Below are positions 35,360-45,179 of a DNA stretch of 64,000 bases, piece by piece. A program made the position numbers and the translations under genes. The stretch covers positions 310,001 through 374,000 of the forward strand of contig NZ_JAJCTD010000004.1 in the NCBI RefSeq assembly GCF_020564565.1, read 5' to 3'. The first letter of the stretch is position 1, and each line of letters begins with the position of its first letter. The stretch is from Rhodobacter sp. Har01. GTDB lineage: Bacteria; Pseudomonadota; Alphaproteobacteria; Rhodobacterales; Rhodobacteraceae. The notes below the pieces were generated by a model, which worked only from the letters and a program-made list of their open reading frames with translations, searched no databases and had not been told where the DNA came from.

Positions 35360-35824
35360 TCAAGGCGCCTCGGGTTCGGTCGGCGGGCCGAAGCGGGCGA
35401 TCATCCGGTCGCGGATCTGGTCGCGGGTCTGTCGGTAGGCGGCCAGTTTCGCCTCGCGCGTCTCGCCCAGGCCGGTCGGGTCCAGGATCGGCCAGTATTC
35501 CACCTCCAGGTGGTGATAGCGCGTCAGTTCCAGCGCCATCCGCTGGCTGGCCGGCGACAGCGCCACGATCAGGTCGAACTGCCCCAGGTCATCGCCCCAC
35601 TCCTGCATTTCCTCGAAGCTGCGGGCGCGGTGGCGCGAGATCTCCAGCCCCACCTCCTGGCAGACCGCAATCGAAAAGCCGTCCACCTCCATGTCGTTGC
35701 GCACCCCCGCCGACTGCACATAGGCGCGCTGGCCATAGAAGCTTTTCATCATCGCCTCGGCCATCGGCGACCGAACGGCATTGTGATCGCAGCAGAACAG
35801 GACGGACTGCGGGAAGTCGCCCAC
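35360..35824 (-). CDS. Low-molecular-weight protein-tyrosine-phosphatase-like protein
   Basis: The 154-residue protein has the LMW-PTP/ArsC P-loop CDHNAVRS (CX5R-S) near the N-terminus (FCCDHNAVRSPMAEA) and a late DPTG loop with the general-acid Asp. It could be a tyrosine phosphatase or arsenate reductase; the absence of partner cysteines typical for ArsC favours the former. GTG start 2 nt after the UPF0262 stop. Confidence 0.85.
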   Translation of the reverse strand: MGDFPQSVLFCCDHNAVRSPMAEAMMKSFYGQRAYVQSAGVRNDMEVDGFSIAVCQEVGLEISRHRARSFEEMQEWGDDLGQFDLIVALSPASQRMALELTRYHHLEVEYWPILDPTGLGETREAKLAAYRQTRDQIRDRMIARFGPPTEPEAP

Positions 35825-35826
35825 CG

Positions 35827-36306
35827 CTACCCCCAGTGCAGCACGCAGATCAGGGTGAACAGCCGCCGCGCGGTGTCAGAGTCCACCTCCGCCTTGCCCT
35901 CCAGCCGTTCCTGCAGCACCCGCGCGCCTTCGTTGTGGATGCCGCGGCGGGCCATGTCGATGGCCTCGATCTGGCTGGGCGGCAGGCGTTTGACCGCCTC
36001 GAAATAGCTTTCGCAGATTTGGAAGTAGTCCTTCACCACCTGCCGGAACGGGCCAAGGGACAGATGGAACTCGCCCACCTTGTCGCCCGTCTCCTGCGCG
36101 ATGTCGAACACCAGCCGTCCCTCGCGGATCGCCAGGTGCAGCCGGTAGGGGCCGGGCGGAATCTCGCGCCCGTCGCGCAGCGGCAGGCCAAAGCGGTTCT
36201 CCTCCAACAGGTCGTAGATCGCGACCCGGCGCTCCTGCTCGATCTCGGGGGTCGGCCGCGCCAGCCCCCGTTCGTCGATCTCGATGTGGCAGATGCGGTT
36301 GGTCAT
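35827..36306 (-). CDS. UPF0262 family protein
   Basis: The 159-residue protein begins [21 protein letters not shown] and matches the alphaproteobacterial UPF0262 family of unknown function. It sits between hisD and the LMW phosphatase, as is usual in relatives. ATG 36304-36306. Confidence 0.9.
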   Translation of the reverse strand: MTNRICHIEIDERGLARPTPEIEQERRVAIYDLLEENRFGLPLRDGREIPPGPYRLHLAIREGRLVFDIAQETGDKVGEFHLSLGPFRQVVKDYFQICESYFEAVKRLPPSQIEAIDMARRGIHNEGARVLQERLEGKAEVDSDTARRLFTLICVLHWG

Positions 36307-36369
36307 GGGCCTTCGTCCGGCAAGAGTATCCGGCCGGTATTGCCCCACGCGCCCCCCGGGTGCAAGCCG

Positions 36370-37683
36370 TCAGTCGTTCGGTCGGGCGTTCAGCCGGTCC
36401 AGCCGCGCCCGCACCGACAGGCCATGCGCCTGCAGGCCCTCGCTGATCGCCAGCCGCTCGGCCGCCGGTCCGATGGCGCGCAGGGCGTCCGGGGTCATCC
36501 GGGCCAGGGTGGTTTTCTTCAGGAAATCCAGCACGTTCAGCCCGCTGGAGAACCGCGCCGACCGCGCCGTGGGCAGCACATGGTTCGGCCCGCCGACGTA
36601 ATCGCCAATCGCTTCCGGCGTCCAGGCGCCCAGGAAGATGGCCCCGGCGTGCAGGCACTTGGCCGCCAGCGCCTCGGGGTCGTCCACGCACAGTTCCAGA
36701 TGTTCGGGTGCGATGCGGTTGGACAGCGCCGCCGCCTCGTCCAGGTCGCGCGTCACGATCACCGTGCCGTTGTCGCGCCAGCTTGCCCCGGCGATGGCCG
36801 ACCGCTGCAGTCCCGGCAGCCGCGCCTCCAGCGCCGCTTGCACGCGGGCCGCAAGCCCCGCGTCCGGGGTGATGAGAATGGCCTGCGCGCTGGCGTCGTG
36901 CTCGGCCTGGCTCAGCATGTCCAGCGCAATCCAGTCCGGGTCCACCGCGCCCTCGGCGATGACCAGAATCTCGGACGGCCCGGCGATCATGTCGATGCCG
37001 ACGCGCCCGAACACCCGCCGCTTGGCCGCCGCCACATAGGCGTTGCCCGGCCCGGTGATCTTGTCCACCGGCGCGATGGTTTCCGTGCCGTAGGCCAGCG
37101 CCGCCACCGCCTGTGCGCCGCCCACCCGATAGACCGTGTCCACCCCGGCGATCTGCGCCGCCAGCAGCACCAGCGGGTTCACCACGCCACCCGGCGTCGG
37201 GCAGACCACCACCAGCCGCCCGACCCCCGCCACCTTGGCCGGAATGGCGTTCATCAGCACCGAGGACGGATAGGACGCCAGCCCCCCCGGCACATACAGC
37301 CCCGCCGCCGAAACCGGCGTCCAGCGCCAGCCTAAGCGCGCACCCACGGTGTCGGTCCAGCCGGCATCCTCGGGCCGCTGCCGTTCGTGATAGGCGCGGA
37401 TGCGCGCGGCGGCCAGGTCCAGCGCGGCGCGGTCCTCGGGGCTGACCTTCGCCACCTCGGCGGCGATCTCGGCGGGTGAGAATGCCAGGCGCTCGGGCGT
37501 CAGCGCCAGCCGGTCAAAGCGTTCGGTCAGCTCGATCACCGCCGCGTTGCCGCGGGCGCGGACATCGGCGATGATCGCCGCCACCGCGGCATCCACATCC
37601 TCGGCCTCTTCCCGCTTCTGCCCCAGCATCGCGGCAAAGGCGGCCTCGAACCCCTTGTCTTCGGTGGACAGCAGCATCGGCAT
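36370..37683 (-). CDS. hisD: Histidinol dehydrogenase
   Basis: The 437-residue zinc enzyme does the last two oxidations of histidine synthesis. Typical stretches are YVPGGLASYPSSVLMNAIPAKVAGV, DKITGPGNAYVAAAKRRVFG, DMIAGPSEILV, LSQAEHDASAQAILIT and APEHLEL. ATG 37681-37683 has AGGGGG 7 nt upstream; a second ATG 6 nt later is possible. Confidence 0.95.
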   Translation of the reverse strand: MPMLLSTEDKGFEAAFAAMLGQKREEAEDVDAAVAAIIADVRARGNAAVIELTERFDRLALTPERLAFSPAEIAAEVAKVSPEDRAALDLAAARIRAYHERQRPEDAGWTDTVGARLGWRWTPVSAAGLYVPGGLASYPSSVLMNAIPAKVAGVGRLVVVCPTPGGVVNPLVLLAAQIAGVDTVYRVGGAQAVAALAYGTETIAPVDKITGPGNAYVAAAKRRVFGRVGIDMIAGPSEILVIAEGAVDPDWIALDMLSQAEHDASAQAILITPDAGLAARVQAALEARLPGLQRSAIAGASWRDNGTVIVTRDLDEAAALSNRIAPEHLELCVDDPEALAAKCLHAGAIFLGAWTPEAIGDYVGGPNHVLPTARSARFSSGLNVLDFLKKTTLARMTPDALRAIGPAAERLAISEGLQAHGLSVRARLDRLNARPND

Positions 37684-37805
37684 CGGCAGGCCCCCTTTGG
37701 CACATGCGCCCCCGATAGCGCGCGCGCCCCGCAGGGGCAAGCGATGCCCGCTGGCATCCCGGGCCAGCCTTGCTTAGGGTCGCGCCGAACGTACCGGAGT
37801 CTCCG

Positions 37806-38399
37806 ATGCCCACCCCGAACCCTGGCCCGAACCCCGCCGCCCTTGCCCACCTGGCCCAGCGCCGCTCGGCCGCGGCCAAGCTCTACACCGATCCGGTCCC
37901 CGACCGGGCGGCGCTTGAGGCGATCCTGACCCTTGCCTTTCGCACCCCCGACCATGGCAAGCTGGAGCCCTGGCGGTTGGTCGTGCTGTCCCGGCCCGAC
38001 ATGGCCCGCCTTGCCGATCTGGCCGAGGCGCGGGCGCGCGAGCTGGGCGGCGACGCCGAGAAAATCGCCAAGGGCCGCGGCCAGTATGACGCGGGCCGCC
38101 TTGCCGTCGCAGTGATCTCGTCGCCGAAGCCGGCCGAAAAGGTGCCCGCGGCCGAGCAGCGCCTGTCCGCCGGCGCGCTGTGCATGAACATCCTGCACGC
38201 CGCCACCGCCTCGGGCTGGGGGGCCTGCTGGCTGACCGGCTGGCCGGCGCATGACGCGACCTTCGCCGCCCGCGCCTTCGCCTGCACCGGCAATGAGACC
38301 GTCGCCGGCATCGTCCACATCGGCACCCCGCCCGCCGAACTGCCCCCCGACCGCCCCCGCCCCGACCTTGCGCGCCTTGTCCGCTGGGGTCTGGAATGA
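37806..38399 (+). CDS. Nitroreductase-family protein (YdjA-like)
   Basis: The 197-residue FMN protein has RRSAAAKLYTDPVPDRAALEAIL, RTPDHGKLEPWRLVVL and GWGACWLTGWPA, as in small YdjA-type nitroreductases. Natural substrate unknown. Its stop overlaps the next start (ATGA). It is divergent from hisD. Confidence 0.88.
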   Translation: MPTPNPGPNPAALAHLAQRRSAAAKLYTDPVPDRAALEAILTLAFRTPDHGKLEPWRLVVLSRPDMARLADLAEARARELGGDAEKIAKGRGQYDAGRLAVAVISSPKPAEKVPAAEQRLSAGALCMNILHAATASGWGACWLTGWPAHDATFAARAFACTGNETVAGIVHIGTPPAELPPDRPRPDLARLVRWGLE

Positions 38400-39091
38400 T
38401 CTTCACCGCCTTCTTCCGGGCCCTGGGTCAGACCTTCGACCCGCGCTTTCGCCGCGTGCTTCTGGTTGGCATCGCGCTGGCCTTTGCGCTGCTGGTTGCC
38501 GTCTACTCCGTCTTCCTGCTGGGCATCGCCACCCTGACGCCCGAAGCCATCGACCTGCCGGTGATCGGCCGGGTCGAGGGGCTGCACACCCTCTTGGGCT
38601 GGACCTCGCTGTTTCTCATGCTGGGGCTGTCGGTCTTTCTCATGGTGCCCGCGGCGGCGGCCTTTGCCGGGCTGTTCCTGGAAGATGTGGTCAAGGCGGT
38701 CGAGGACCGGCACTACCCCTTCCTGCCCCCGGCGCGGCCGCTGGCCTTGGGTGAATCGATCAAGGCCTCGGCCAACCTGATCGGGTTGATCGTGGTGGTG
38801 AACATTCTTGCGGTGTTCCTCTACCCGCTGGCGGGGCCGGCCGCACCGCTGGTGTTCTGGGCGGTGAACGGGTTCCTTCTGGGCCGCGAATACTTCACCA
38901 TGGTCGCCCTGCGCCGCATGGCCCCGGCCGAGGCCAAGGCCCTGCGCCGCGCCAACGCGCTGCGCCTCTGGGCCGCCGGCACGCTGATGGCGGTGCCGCT
39001 GTCGGTGCCGCTGGTGAACCTGATGGTCCCGGTGATCGGCACCGCCACCTTCACCCACATCTTCCATCGGATCGTGGCGAAGGCCGGCTGA
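38396..39091 (+). CDS. EI24/CysZ-like membrane protein
   Basis: The 231-residue protein has four to five membrane helices and the EI24/CysZ pattern (FFRALGQTFDPRFRRVLLVG ... FLLGREYFTMVALRRM ... FTHIFHR). CysZ moves sulfate in E. coli, but many alphaproteobacterial members are uncharacterised. Coupled to the nitroreductase gene by ATGA. Confidence 0.82.
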   Translation: MIFTAFFRALGQTFDPRFRRVLLVGIALAFALLVAVYSVFLLGIATLTPEAIDLPVIGRVEGLHTLLGWTSLFLMLGLSVFLMVPAAAAFAGLFLEDVVKAVEDRHYPFLPPARPLALGESIKASANLIGLIVVVNILAVFLYPLAGPAAPLVFWAVNGFLLGREYFTMVALRRMAPAEAKALRRANALRLWAAGTLMAVPLSVPLVNLMVPVIGTATFTHIFHRIVAKAG

Positions 39092-39103
39092 CCGCAGGGA
39101 ACC

Positions 39104-39150
39104 GGAATTCGAAGTCGAATTCCGTGCACGATTTCCGAATTCGGAAATCG
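39104..39150. repeat. 47-bp double-hairpin element, copy 3 (A then B)
   Basis: Hairpin A 39104-39123 and hairpin B 39129-39150, same sequence as copy 2. It fills the gap between the convergent CysZ-like and DUF1467 genes. Confidence 0.85.
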
Positions 39151-39155
39151 TTTGC

Positions 39156-39434
39156 TCAGCCCTTCGGCGGCGGCATCAGGCCGAAGATGTCGATGTCGCG
39201 GATGCCGATCCAGCCCGACAGGATCACCCCCGCCGCCAGCGCCCAGATCAGCGTGGCCCAGACCGTGGCGATCTTCGCGCTGCGGCCCACATCCTCGCGC
39301 GCGGGGGCCCCGGGCGGCGTGCCCGGCACCACCGACCCCTCGTCGCCTTGCGTCCGCGTGCGGACCTGCAACACGATGTAGAAGGTCAGGAACCAGATCA
39401 CCGCATAGAGGACGATGCCGCCCGTCAGGTTCAT
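39156..39434 (-). CDS. DUF1467 family membrane protein
   Basis: The 92-residue protein has two membrane helices (about 5-23 and 58-80) with a polar loop RTRTQGDEGSVVPGTPPGAP between. DUF1467 proteins follow the methylmalonyl-CoA epimerase gene in many relatives; role unknown. It starts 7 nt after that gene. Confidence 0.85.
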   Translation of the reverse strand: MNLTGGIVLYAVIWFLTFYIVLQVRTRTQGDEGSVVPGTPPGAPAREDVGRSAKIATVWATLIWALAAGVILSGWIGIRDIDIFGLMPPPKG

Positions 39435-39441
39435 GTCCGGC

Positions 39442-39846
<405 letters not shown>

Positions 39847-40026
39847 GGGACACTCCTTGCGAAACGCGGGCTTGCGCGGGTTATGCGGGTGCCGCCGCGC
39901 GACGGCAAGAGGGTGTTGCGCCGAAGACCGCGCAAGGGCCGGCATCGCCGGGGTCCGTTAACCCGGCATTCACCCTGCGGCGCCTAGTCTGGCCGGATAC
40001 CCCCCCAACGTTGCAGGAGCACTGCC

Positions 40027-40743
40027 ATGCCCCGCCCTGACCAGTTTCCCGATCCCGCCGGCTTTGTCACCGCCAGTGGGGCCGCGCGCACCCTGATGCC
40101 GCTGCAGGGGCTGACCGTGCTGGCGGTGGAAGACAGCCGCTATGCCTGCGATGCGCTGCGCCTGATGTGCCAGCGGCTGGGCGCGCGGCTGCGCCGGGCC
40201 GACAGCCTTGCCACGGCCGAGGCGCATCTGCGCTGCTATCGCCCCGATCTGGTGATCGTCGACCTCGGCCTGCCCGACGGCCGGGGCGAGGCGCTGATCG
40301 GCCGGCTGGCATTGTCCGACGGCACTGTGGTTCTGGGCACCAGCGGCGACCCTTGCGGCCGTCCGGCGGCCCTGGCGGCCGGGGCGGCGGGGTTCCTGGA
40401 CAAGCCCATCGCCTCGCTGGCCGTGTTCCAGGAGACGATCCTTGCACATCTGCCCGACGCTCGCCGGCGCCCGGCGGCGCTTGCGGGCGGGGTCGAGGCC
40501 GATCCGCTGGCGCTGACCGACGATCTGATCCACGCGGCCGAGGTGCTGGAAGGCGACCCGGGTCCCGACAGCCGGAACTACCTTGCCGGGTTCCTGTCGG
40601 GCCTTGCCCGGCAATCGCAGGACGCGGGTCTTGCCGCCGTTTCGGCCGCGCTGCGCGATCCCGGTTTCGAAGCCGCACGGCTGACCGACGTGCTGCGTGC
40701 CCGCATCGTCGGCAACCCGGCCTTCGCTGTCGAGCGGCCCTGA
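40027..40743 (+). CDS. Response-regulator receiver protein
   Basis: The 238-residue protein contains a receiver domain (about 28-145): VLAVEDSRYACD (acidic pocket), DLVIVDLGLPDG (phospho-Asp), GTSGD and FLDKPI (Thr/Ser and Lys). The C-terminal 90 residues are helical (DPLALTDDLIHAAEVLE...SGLARQSQDAGLAAVSAAL) without a DNA-binding motif, so it may act by protein contact. No kinase nearby. Confidence 0.85.
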   Translation: MPRPDQFPDPAGFVTASGAARTLMPLQGLTVLAVEDSRYACDALRLMCQRLGARLRRADSLATAEAHLRCYRPDLVIVDLGLPDGRGEALIGRLALSDGTVVLGTSGDPCGRPAALAAGAAGFLDKPIASLAVFQETILAHLPDARRRPAALAGGVEADPLALTDDLIHAAEVLEGDPGPDSRNYLAGFLSGLARQSQDAGLAAVSAALRDPGFEAARLTDVLRARIVGNPAFAVERP

Positions 40744-41556
40744 GTCCTGGCGTCCTCGCCGCGCCCGAAGGATCGCCGATCACCCGGAAACGCGACCCGC
40801 GCCGAGGGCCACTGCCGCTTTGCCGCCCCCTGCCCCGTCGAGCGTCCCGTCGAACGCCCCGTCAAGCGCACCGTCGAGCGCCTGATGGGCGCCTGATGGG
40901 CGCCTGTGCAAGCCAGATCCGCGTACCTTCGCGCGCGTTCCCGGGCGCGCAAGGCACAAGGCAACCAGCGGGCCTCGTTGCCAGGTCCGCCTTGGCAACA
41001 CCGCCGACAGGTTCTTTCCGTGCCGGCCAGGTGCGAACGGAGGGACACCCGAGGCTGCGACCGGCGGCGCAGCCCCGACATGTCGGAGCAAGGCCCTCAC
41101 CGCCGCGCCGCAACGGCCCTGCACCGGCGCGCGCCGCAGGCTTGAGGAAGGCAGCCACCTTCCGCCAGTCGGGGCCGATTCCGGCAGCGCGACGGGTGTC
41201 CCGCGACAGGCCGGCCCCGGCGACCGTTCGCTGGCGCGGCACGGTTTCGCCGCAACGGGGCCGGATGGCGGCAAGGCTGGCCACCCGGACCGCGCCGAAC
41301 CCCGCGTGTCGCGGATCAGGCAAGGGGCCGGTCGTCCCAAGGCCTGGCCTGGCCGCTCTGCAGATCAGGGATGCCCGGTGCCAGCGACCGATCCGCGCTG
41401 CCCCAGGCCCCTTGGGCGCCCGGGGTGCTTTCCCACAATCCAATGATTTCATTTGATATTATTGCACTCCATCGGCAGCGGCGGGCCAGCGCCTTGACAG
41501 CCCGCGGCCCCCGCCGGATAAGCCCGGACAGCGCCCTTTTCCGGAAAGCCGCCCTG
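40744..41556. other. 813-bp gap without a convincing gene
   Basis: Open frames on both strands are Arg/Pro/Ala-rich with no family resemblance. The gap holds 12-bp and 11-bp tandem repeats (40834-40903). From 41440 to 41475 there is an AT-rich patch (TTTCATTTGATATTATTGCA) that probably contains the purC promoter. Confidence 0.5.
40834..40903. repeat. Tandem repeats: four 12-bp and two 11-bp units
   Basis: Four imperfect units of CCCGTCGAGCGT type (starting 40834, 40846, 40858, 40870) run directly into two exact copies of CTGATGGGCGC (40882, 40893). They lie in the gene-free gap after the receiver gene. Confidence 0.75.
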
Positions 41557-42552
41557 ATGCCCGCCGCCAACGCCGCACTCGACCTGACCCGCATTCTGCC
41601 CGAGGCCCGCATCCCCGAGCTGCCGAACCCCTATTTCGGCAAGGTCCGCGACTGCTATGACCTGCCCGCCTCGCCCGGCTTCCCGATGGGCCGCCGCATC
41701 CTGATTTCTTCGGACCGGATCAGCGCCTTCGACCGCATCCTTGCGGCGATCCCGTGGAAGGGCCAGGTGCTGACCCAGACCGCCCGCTTCTGGTTCGACG
41801 CGACCGCCGACCTTTGCCCCAACCATGTCGTCGCCTACCCAGACCCCAACGTGGTGATCGGCCGCCGCCTGACCATCCTGCCGGTCGAGGTGGTGGTGCG
41901 CGGCTACCTGGCCGGCACCACCTCGACCTCGGTCCTGACCCGCTACAAGGCCGGCGCGCGGCAGATGTATGGCCACAGCCTGCCCGATGGCCTGCGCGAC
42001 AACCAGGCCCTGCCGCAGGCGATCATCACCCCCACCTCCAAGGCCTTCGACGGTGGCCATGACGAACCCCTGACCGCGGCCGAGATCGTGGACCAGGGGC
42101 TGCTGTCGGCCGCGCAATGGGATGAGGTCTCGGCCAGGGCGCTGGCCCTGTTCGCCCGCGGCCAGAAAATGGCGGCCGAACGCGGGCTGATCCTGGTGGA
42201 CACGAAATACGAATTCGGCACCGATGACGCGGGCCGCATCCTGCTGGCCGACGAGATTCACACGCCGGACAGCAGCCGCTACTGGATCGCCTCCGGCTAC
42301 CAGGCGGCGCTGGAGGGCGGCACCCGCCCGCCCAGTTTCGACAAGGACGTGATCCGCGCCTGGGTGGCCGCCCGCTGCGACCCCTACAAGGACCCGATCC
42401 CCGAAATTCCGGCCGAAATGATCGCCCGCACCGCGCAGGTCTACATCGACGCCTTTCAGGCGATCACCGGCCAGCCCTTCGTGCCCGACACCAGCGGGGA
42501 AACCCCGCTGGCCCGGGTGCGCGCGAACCTCGCACCTTACTTCGACGCCTGA
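41557..42552 (+). CDS. purC: Phosphoribosylaminoimidazole-succinocarboxamide synthase
   Basis: The 331-residue enzyme joins aspartate to CAIR in purine synthesis using ATP. Features are [48 protein letters not shown] and [14 protein letters not shown]. It is of the longer, about 330-residue type. The start at 41557 places the conserved [21 protein letters not shown] at the N-terminus. Confidence 0.95.
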   Translation: MPAANAALDLTRILPEARIPELPNPYFGKVRDCYDLPASPGFPMGRRILISSDRISAFDRILAAIPWKGQVLTQTARFWFDATADLCPNHVVAYPDPNVVIGRRLTILPVEVVVRGYLAGTTSTSVLTRYKAGARQMYGHSLPDGLRDNQALPQAIITPTSKAFDGGHDEPLTAAEIVDQGLLSAAQWDEVSARALALFARGQKMAAERGLILVDTKYEFGTDDAGRILLADEIHTPDSSRYWIASGYQAALEGGTRPPSFDKDVIRAWVAARCDPYKDPIPEIPAEMIARTAQVYIDAFQAITGQPFVPDTSGETPLARVRANLAPYFDA

Positions 42553-42564
42553 CCGCCTAGCCGC

Positions 42565-42975
42565 CTAGCCCTTGGCGATCGGCACCCGCGCAGCCGGCGC
42601 CGGCACGGCCTTCTTCGCCACTGTCACGGTCAGCACACCATCCTTCATCGCCGCCTTCACCGCAGCCGGATCGGCGTCCGACGGCAGCCGGAAGCTGCGG
42701 CTGAAGCTGCCGAACTGGCGTTCCGAGAAATACCAGGTGTCGCTCTTTTCCTCGCGCTCGCTTCGCTTTTCGCCCTTCACCGTCACCAAGCCGTCCTCCA
42801 CCGTCAGGTGGATATCGTCCTCGGCCACGCCGGGCAGTTCCATCGCGATGCGGTAGCCGTCCTCGCCATGGCTGGCCTCGGCCGCGGGCGACAGCCAGTC
42901 GGCCAGCCGCGTGCCCATCAGCCGGAACGGATCATAGAGCGAGGGCCAGAAGCCCGATTGCGTTTTTTCGACCAT
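42565..42975 (-). CDS. Small heat-shock protein, Hsp20 family
   Basis: The 136-residue chaperone has an alpha-crystallin domain (about 38-125: YRIAMELPGVAEDDIHLTVEDGLVTVKGEK ... FSRSFRLPSDAD ... MKDGVLTVTV). AGGAGG lies 7 nt before the ATG. Convergent with purC, 12 nt apart. Confidence 0.92.
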   Translation of the reverse strand: MVEKTQSGFWPSLYDPFRLMGTRLADWLSPAAEASHGEDGYRIAMELPGVAEDDIHLTVEDGLVTVKGEKRSEREEKSDTWYFSERQFGSFSRSFRLPSDADPAAVKAAMKDGVLTVTVAKKAVPAPAARVPIAKG

Positions 42976-43134
42976 ATGGAGCCTCCTTTCCGGATAGCGT
43001 TCCGAGTGGCGATTTTCGGCCCTCTGCCGCGGCCTTGCAATGACCGGGATCATGGCGGCGGCCGCTGCGGGGGATGTTTGCGCCCCCCCCCTGTCTCGCC
43101 TATCTTTCGCGCCGATCCAAACGGGAGCGGCCAA

Positions 43135-44058
43135 ATGATTCTGTCCTGCGGTGAAGCGTTGATCGACATGCTGCCCCGCATCTCGACGGCCGGTGAGGCC
43201 TGCTTTGCCCCCTACGCCGGCGGCGCGGTCTTCAACACCGCCATCGCGCTGGGGCGGCTGGGGGCACCCTCGGCCTTCTTCTCGGGTGTCTCGACCGACA
43301 TGCTGGGGGAAATCCTGGCCGACACGCTGACCGCGTCCAAGGTGGACACGCGGTTCCTGGCGCGGTCGGCGCGGCCCACCACGGTGGCCTTCGTCAAACT
43401 GGTGCAAGGCCAGGCGAGCTATGCCTTCTATGACGAGGGCACGGCGGGGCGGATGCTCAGTCCCGACCAGCTGCCCGACCTGCCGACGCAGGTGAATGCG
43501 CTGTTCTTCGGCGGCATCAGCCTGGTGAACGACCCCGCCGCCAGCACCTACGAGGCGCTTCAGGCCCGCGAATGCGCGGCGCGGGTGACGATGATCGACC
43601 CCAACATCCGGCCCGGCTTCATCGCTGGCCAGGAAGCCGCCTACCGGGCCCGGATCGGCCGGATGATCGGCCGGGCCGACATCGTCAAGCTGTCGGACGA
43701 AGACCTGCACTGGCTGGAAGGCACCGGCGATCTGACCGCCCTGGCCCGCGGCATCCTGGCCCGCGGCCCGAAGCTGGTGTTCATCACCGAAGGCGCGCTG
43801 GGTGCACGAGCGGTGACCGCGACGCAAGATCGCTTCGTCACCGCAACGCCGGTGACGGTGGCCGACACGGTGGGCGCGGGCGACACTTTCAACGCCGGCG
43901 TCCTGGCCGCCTTGGACAGGGCCGGGGCGCTGACCAAGGCGGGCGTGGCGGCGCTGTCCGATGCCGTGCTGGACGCGGCGCTGGCCTTGGGCACCCGCGC
44001 GGCGGCGGTAACGGTCAGCCGACCCGGCGCCAACCCGCCCTGGGCGCACGAGGTGTGA
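43135..44058 (+). CDS. PfkB-family carbohydrate kinase, fructokinase-like
   Basis: The 307-residue ribokinase-type enzyme has [30 protein letters not shown] and the catalytic [14 protein letters not shown] with the base Asp. Closest in layout to fructokinase; the sugar is not certain. Its TGA overlaps the GTG of dtd. Confidence 0.88.
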   Translation: MILSCGEALIDMLPRISTAGEACFAPYAGGAVFNTAIALGRLGAPSAFFSGVSTDMLGEILADTLTASKVDTRFLARSARPTTVAFVKLVQGQASYAFYDEGTAGRMLSPDQLPDLPTQVNALFFGGISLVNDPAASTYEALQARECAARVTMIDPNIRPGFIAGQEAAYRARIGRMIGRADIVKLSDEDLHWLEGTGDLTALARGILARGPKLVFITEGALGARAVTATQDRFVTATPVTVADTVGAGDTFNAGVLAALDRAGALTKAGVAALSDAVLDAALALGTRAAAVTVSRPGANPPWAHEV

Positions 44059-44495
44059 GGGCGATCCTCCAGCGCGTCGCCCGGGCCCGGGTGGCGGTGG
44101 CCGGCGAGACGGTGGGCCAGTGCGGCCCGGGGTTGCTGATCCTGGTCTGCGCCATGCAGGGCGACAGCGACGAGACGGCGTTGAGGCTGGCCGCGAAGGT
44201 GGCAAGGATGCGCATCTTCAAGGACGGCCAGGGCAAGATGAACCTCGCGGTCCGCGACGTCGGAGGGGCGGCCCTGGTGGTCAGCCAGTTCACCCTGGCG
44301 GCCGACCTGCGCGGCAACCGGCCCGGGTTCAGCACGGCCGCGGCACCGACCGAAGGCGAGCGGCTCTACCGGCGCTTTGCGGACGCCCTGGCGGCCGAAG
44401 GCGTGCCGGTCGAGACCGGCATCTTCGGCGCCGACATGGCGGTCGAACTGGTGAACGACGGGCCGGTGACGATCTGGATCGACACCCAAACCTGA
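44055..44495 (+). CDS. dtd: D-aminoacyl-tRNA deacylase
   Basis: The 146-residue enzyme clears D-amino acids and glycine from mischarged tRNA. It has the two diagnostic motifs [10 protein letters not shown] and [10 protein letters not shown]. It starts with GTG at 44055-44057 inside the stop of the kinase gene (GTGA overlap), followed by [12 protein letters not shown]. Confidence 0.93.
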   Translation: MRAILQRVARARVAVAGETVGQCGPGLLILVCAMQGDSDETALRLAAKVARMRIFKDGQGKMNLAVRDVGGAALVVSQFTLAADLRGNRPGFSTAAAPTEGERLYRRFADALAAEGVPVETGIFGADMAVELVNDGPVTIWIDTQT

Positions 44496-44501
44496 GGCAA
44501 C

Positions 44502-44548
44502 CGATTTCCGAAGTCGGAAATCGTGCACGGAATTCGACTTCGAATTCC
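44502..44548. repeat. 47-bp double-hairpin element, copy 4 (B then A)
   Basis: The element is inverted relative to copies 1-3: hairpin B 44502-44523, hairpin A 44529-44548. It lies between convergent dtd (stop 44495) and the secreted-protein gene (stop 44554). Confidence 0.85.
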
Positions 44549-44553
44549 GTCTC

Positions 44554-45087
44554 TTACTGGAACGGGTTGCCGGCCGACTGCTGGGTGATCACGTCGCCGC
44601 AGTCGATCAGGCTCTGGATCGAAGCCTTGGACCCGGCCAGCGAATAGTTCTGCACGTCCCCGCCATCGGCCGAGCGCAGATACAGCCGGTTGCCCTTGGC
44701 CACCTCAAGCAGGAAGTCGATGCCGGCGTCGCTGTCGGGCAGGGTGAACAGCACCGAGTTCATCCGCAGGTTCGCCCCGGTCAGGTTCCAGGGCGAGCGC
44801 CGGTCGATCTGCACCTGCAGGTCCGCGGTGTCGCCGGTGTCGCCGAAATCCCATTGCGTGGAATAGAACTGGATCTGCACCGAACTGTCCTGGAAGGTCC
44901 AGATCGAGAAGCTCTCGCCGGGGGCCGAAACGGTGCCGACGCAGCCCATCGTGCCGTCGTTCCAGGCCACCATTTCCACGACCCAGGCCTTGTTGCGTTC
45001 CAGCACCTCGGCCTCGTAATTCTGTGCCAGCGCGGGGGCGGCGGTGGCAATCAGGGCGGCAGCAAAAATCAATCCGGTCGAATTCAT
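44554..45087 (-). CDS. Secreted hypothetical protein
   Basis: The 177-residue protein has a signal peptide (MNSTGLIFAAALIATAAPALAQ) and a compact beta-rich mature part with three cysteines. Some resemblance in length and pattern to invasion-associated locus B-type proteins (TMGCVGTV...NSVLFTLPDSDAGIDFLLEVAKGN), but I cannot assign it. Likely periplasmic. Confidence 0.75.
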   Translation of the reverse strand: MNSTGLIFAAALIATAAPALAQNYEAEVLERNKAWVVEMVAWNDGTMGCVGTVSAPGESFSIWTFQDSSVQIQFYSTQWDFGDTGDTADLQVQIDRRSPWNLTGANLRMNSVLFTLPDSDAGIDFLLEVAKGNRLYLRSADGGDVQNYSLAGSKASIQSLIDCGDVITQQSAGNPFQ

Positions 45088-45179
45088 CCCACAAGTCCCG
45101 TCGGTTGGTCATGCCCCGGCAGTCTGACCGCAGGCCCGCGATTCCCGCAAATGAAATGTCCTGTCATGCCGGCGCGGGG

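Noticed and set aside
34939..37335. 798-codon plus-strand frame opposite the LMW phosphatase, UPF0262 and hisD
   Set aside because: Antisense to three genes with diagnostic motifs; also starts in a repeat-rich gap.
40780..41340. 186-codon minus-strand frame in the gap before purC
   Set aside because: Composition is Arg/Pro/Ala-rich, the tandem repeats give meaningless peptide repeats, and no family resemblance is seen.
42976..44205. Long N-terminal extension of the Hsp20 gene
   Set aside because: The extension lies antisense to the sugar kinase. The ATG at 42973-42975 has AGGAGG and gives the normal Hsp20 length.
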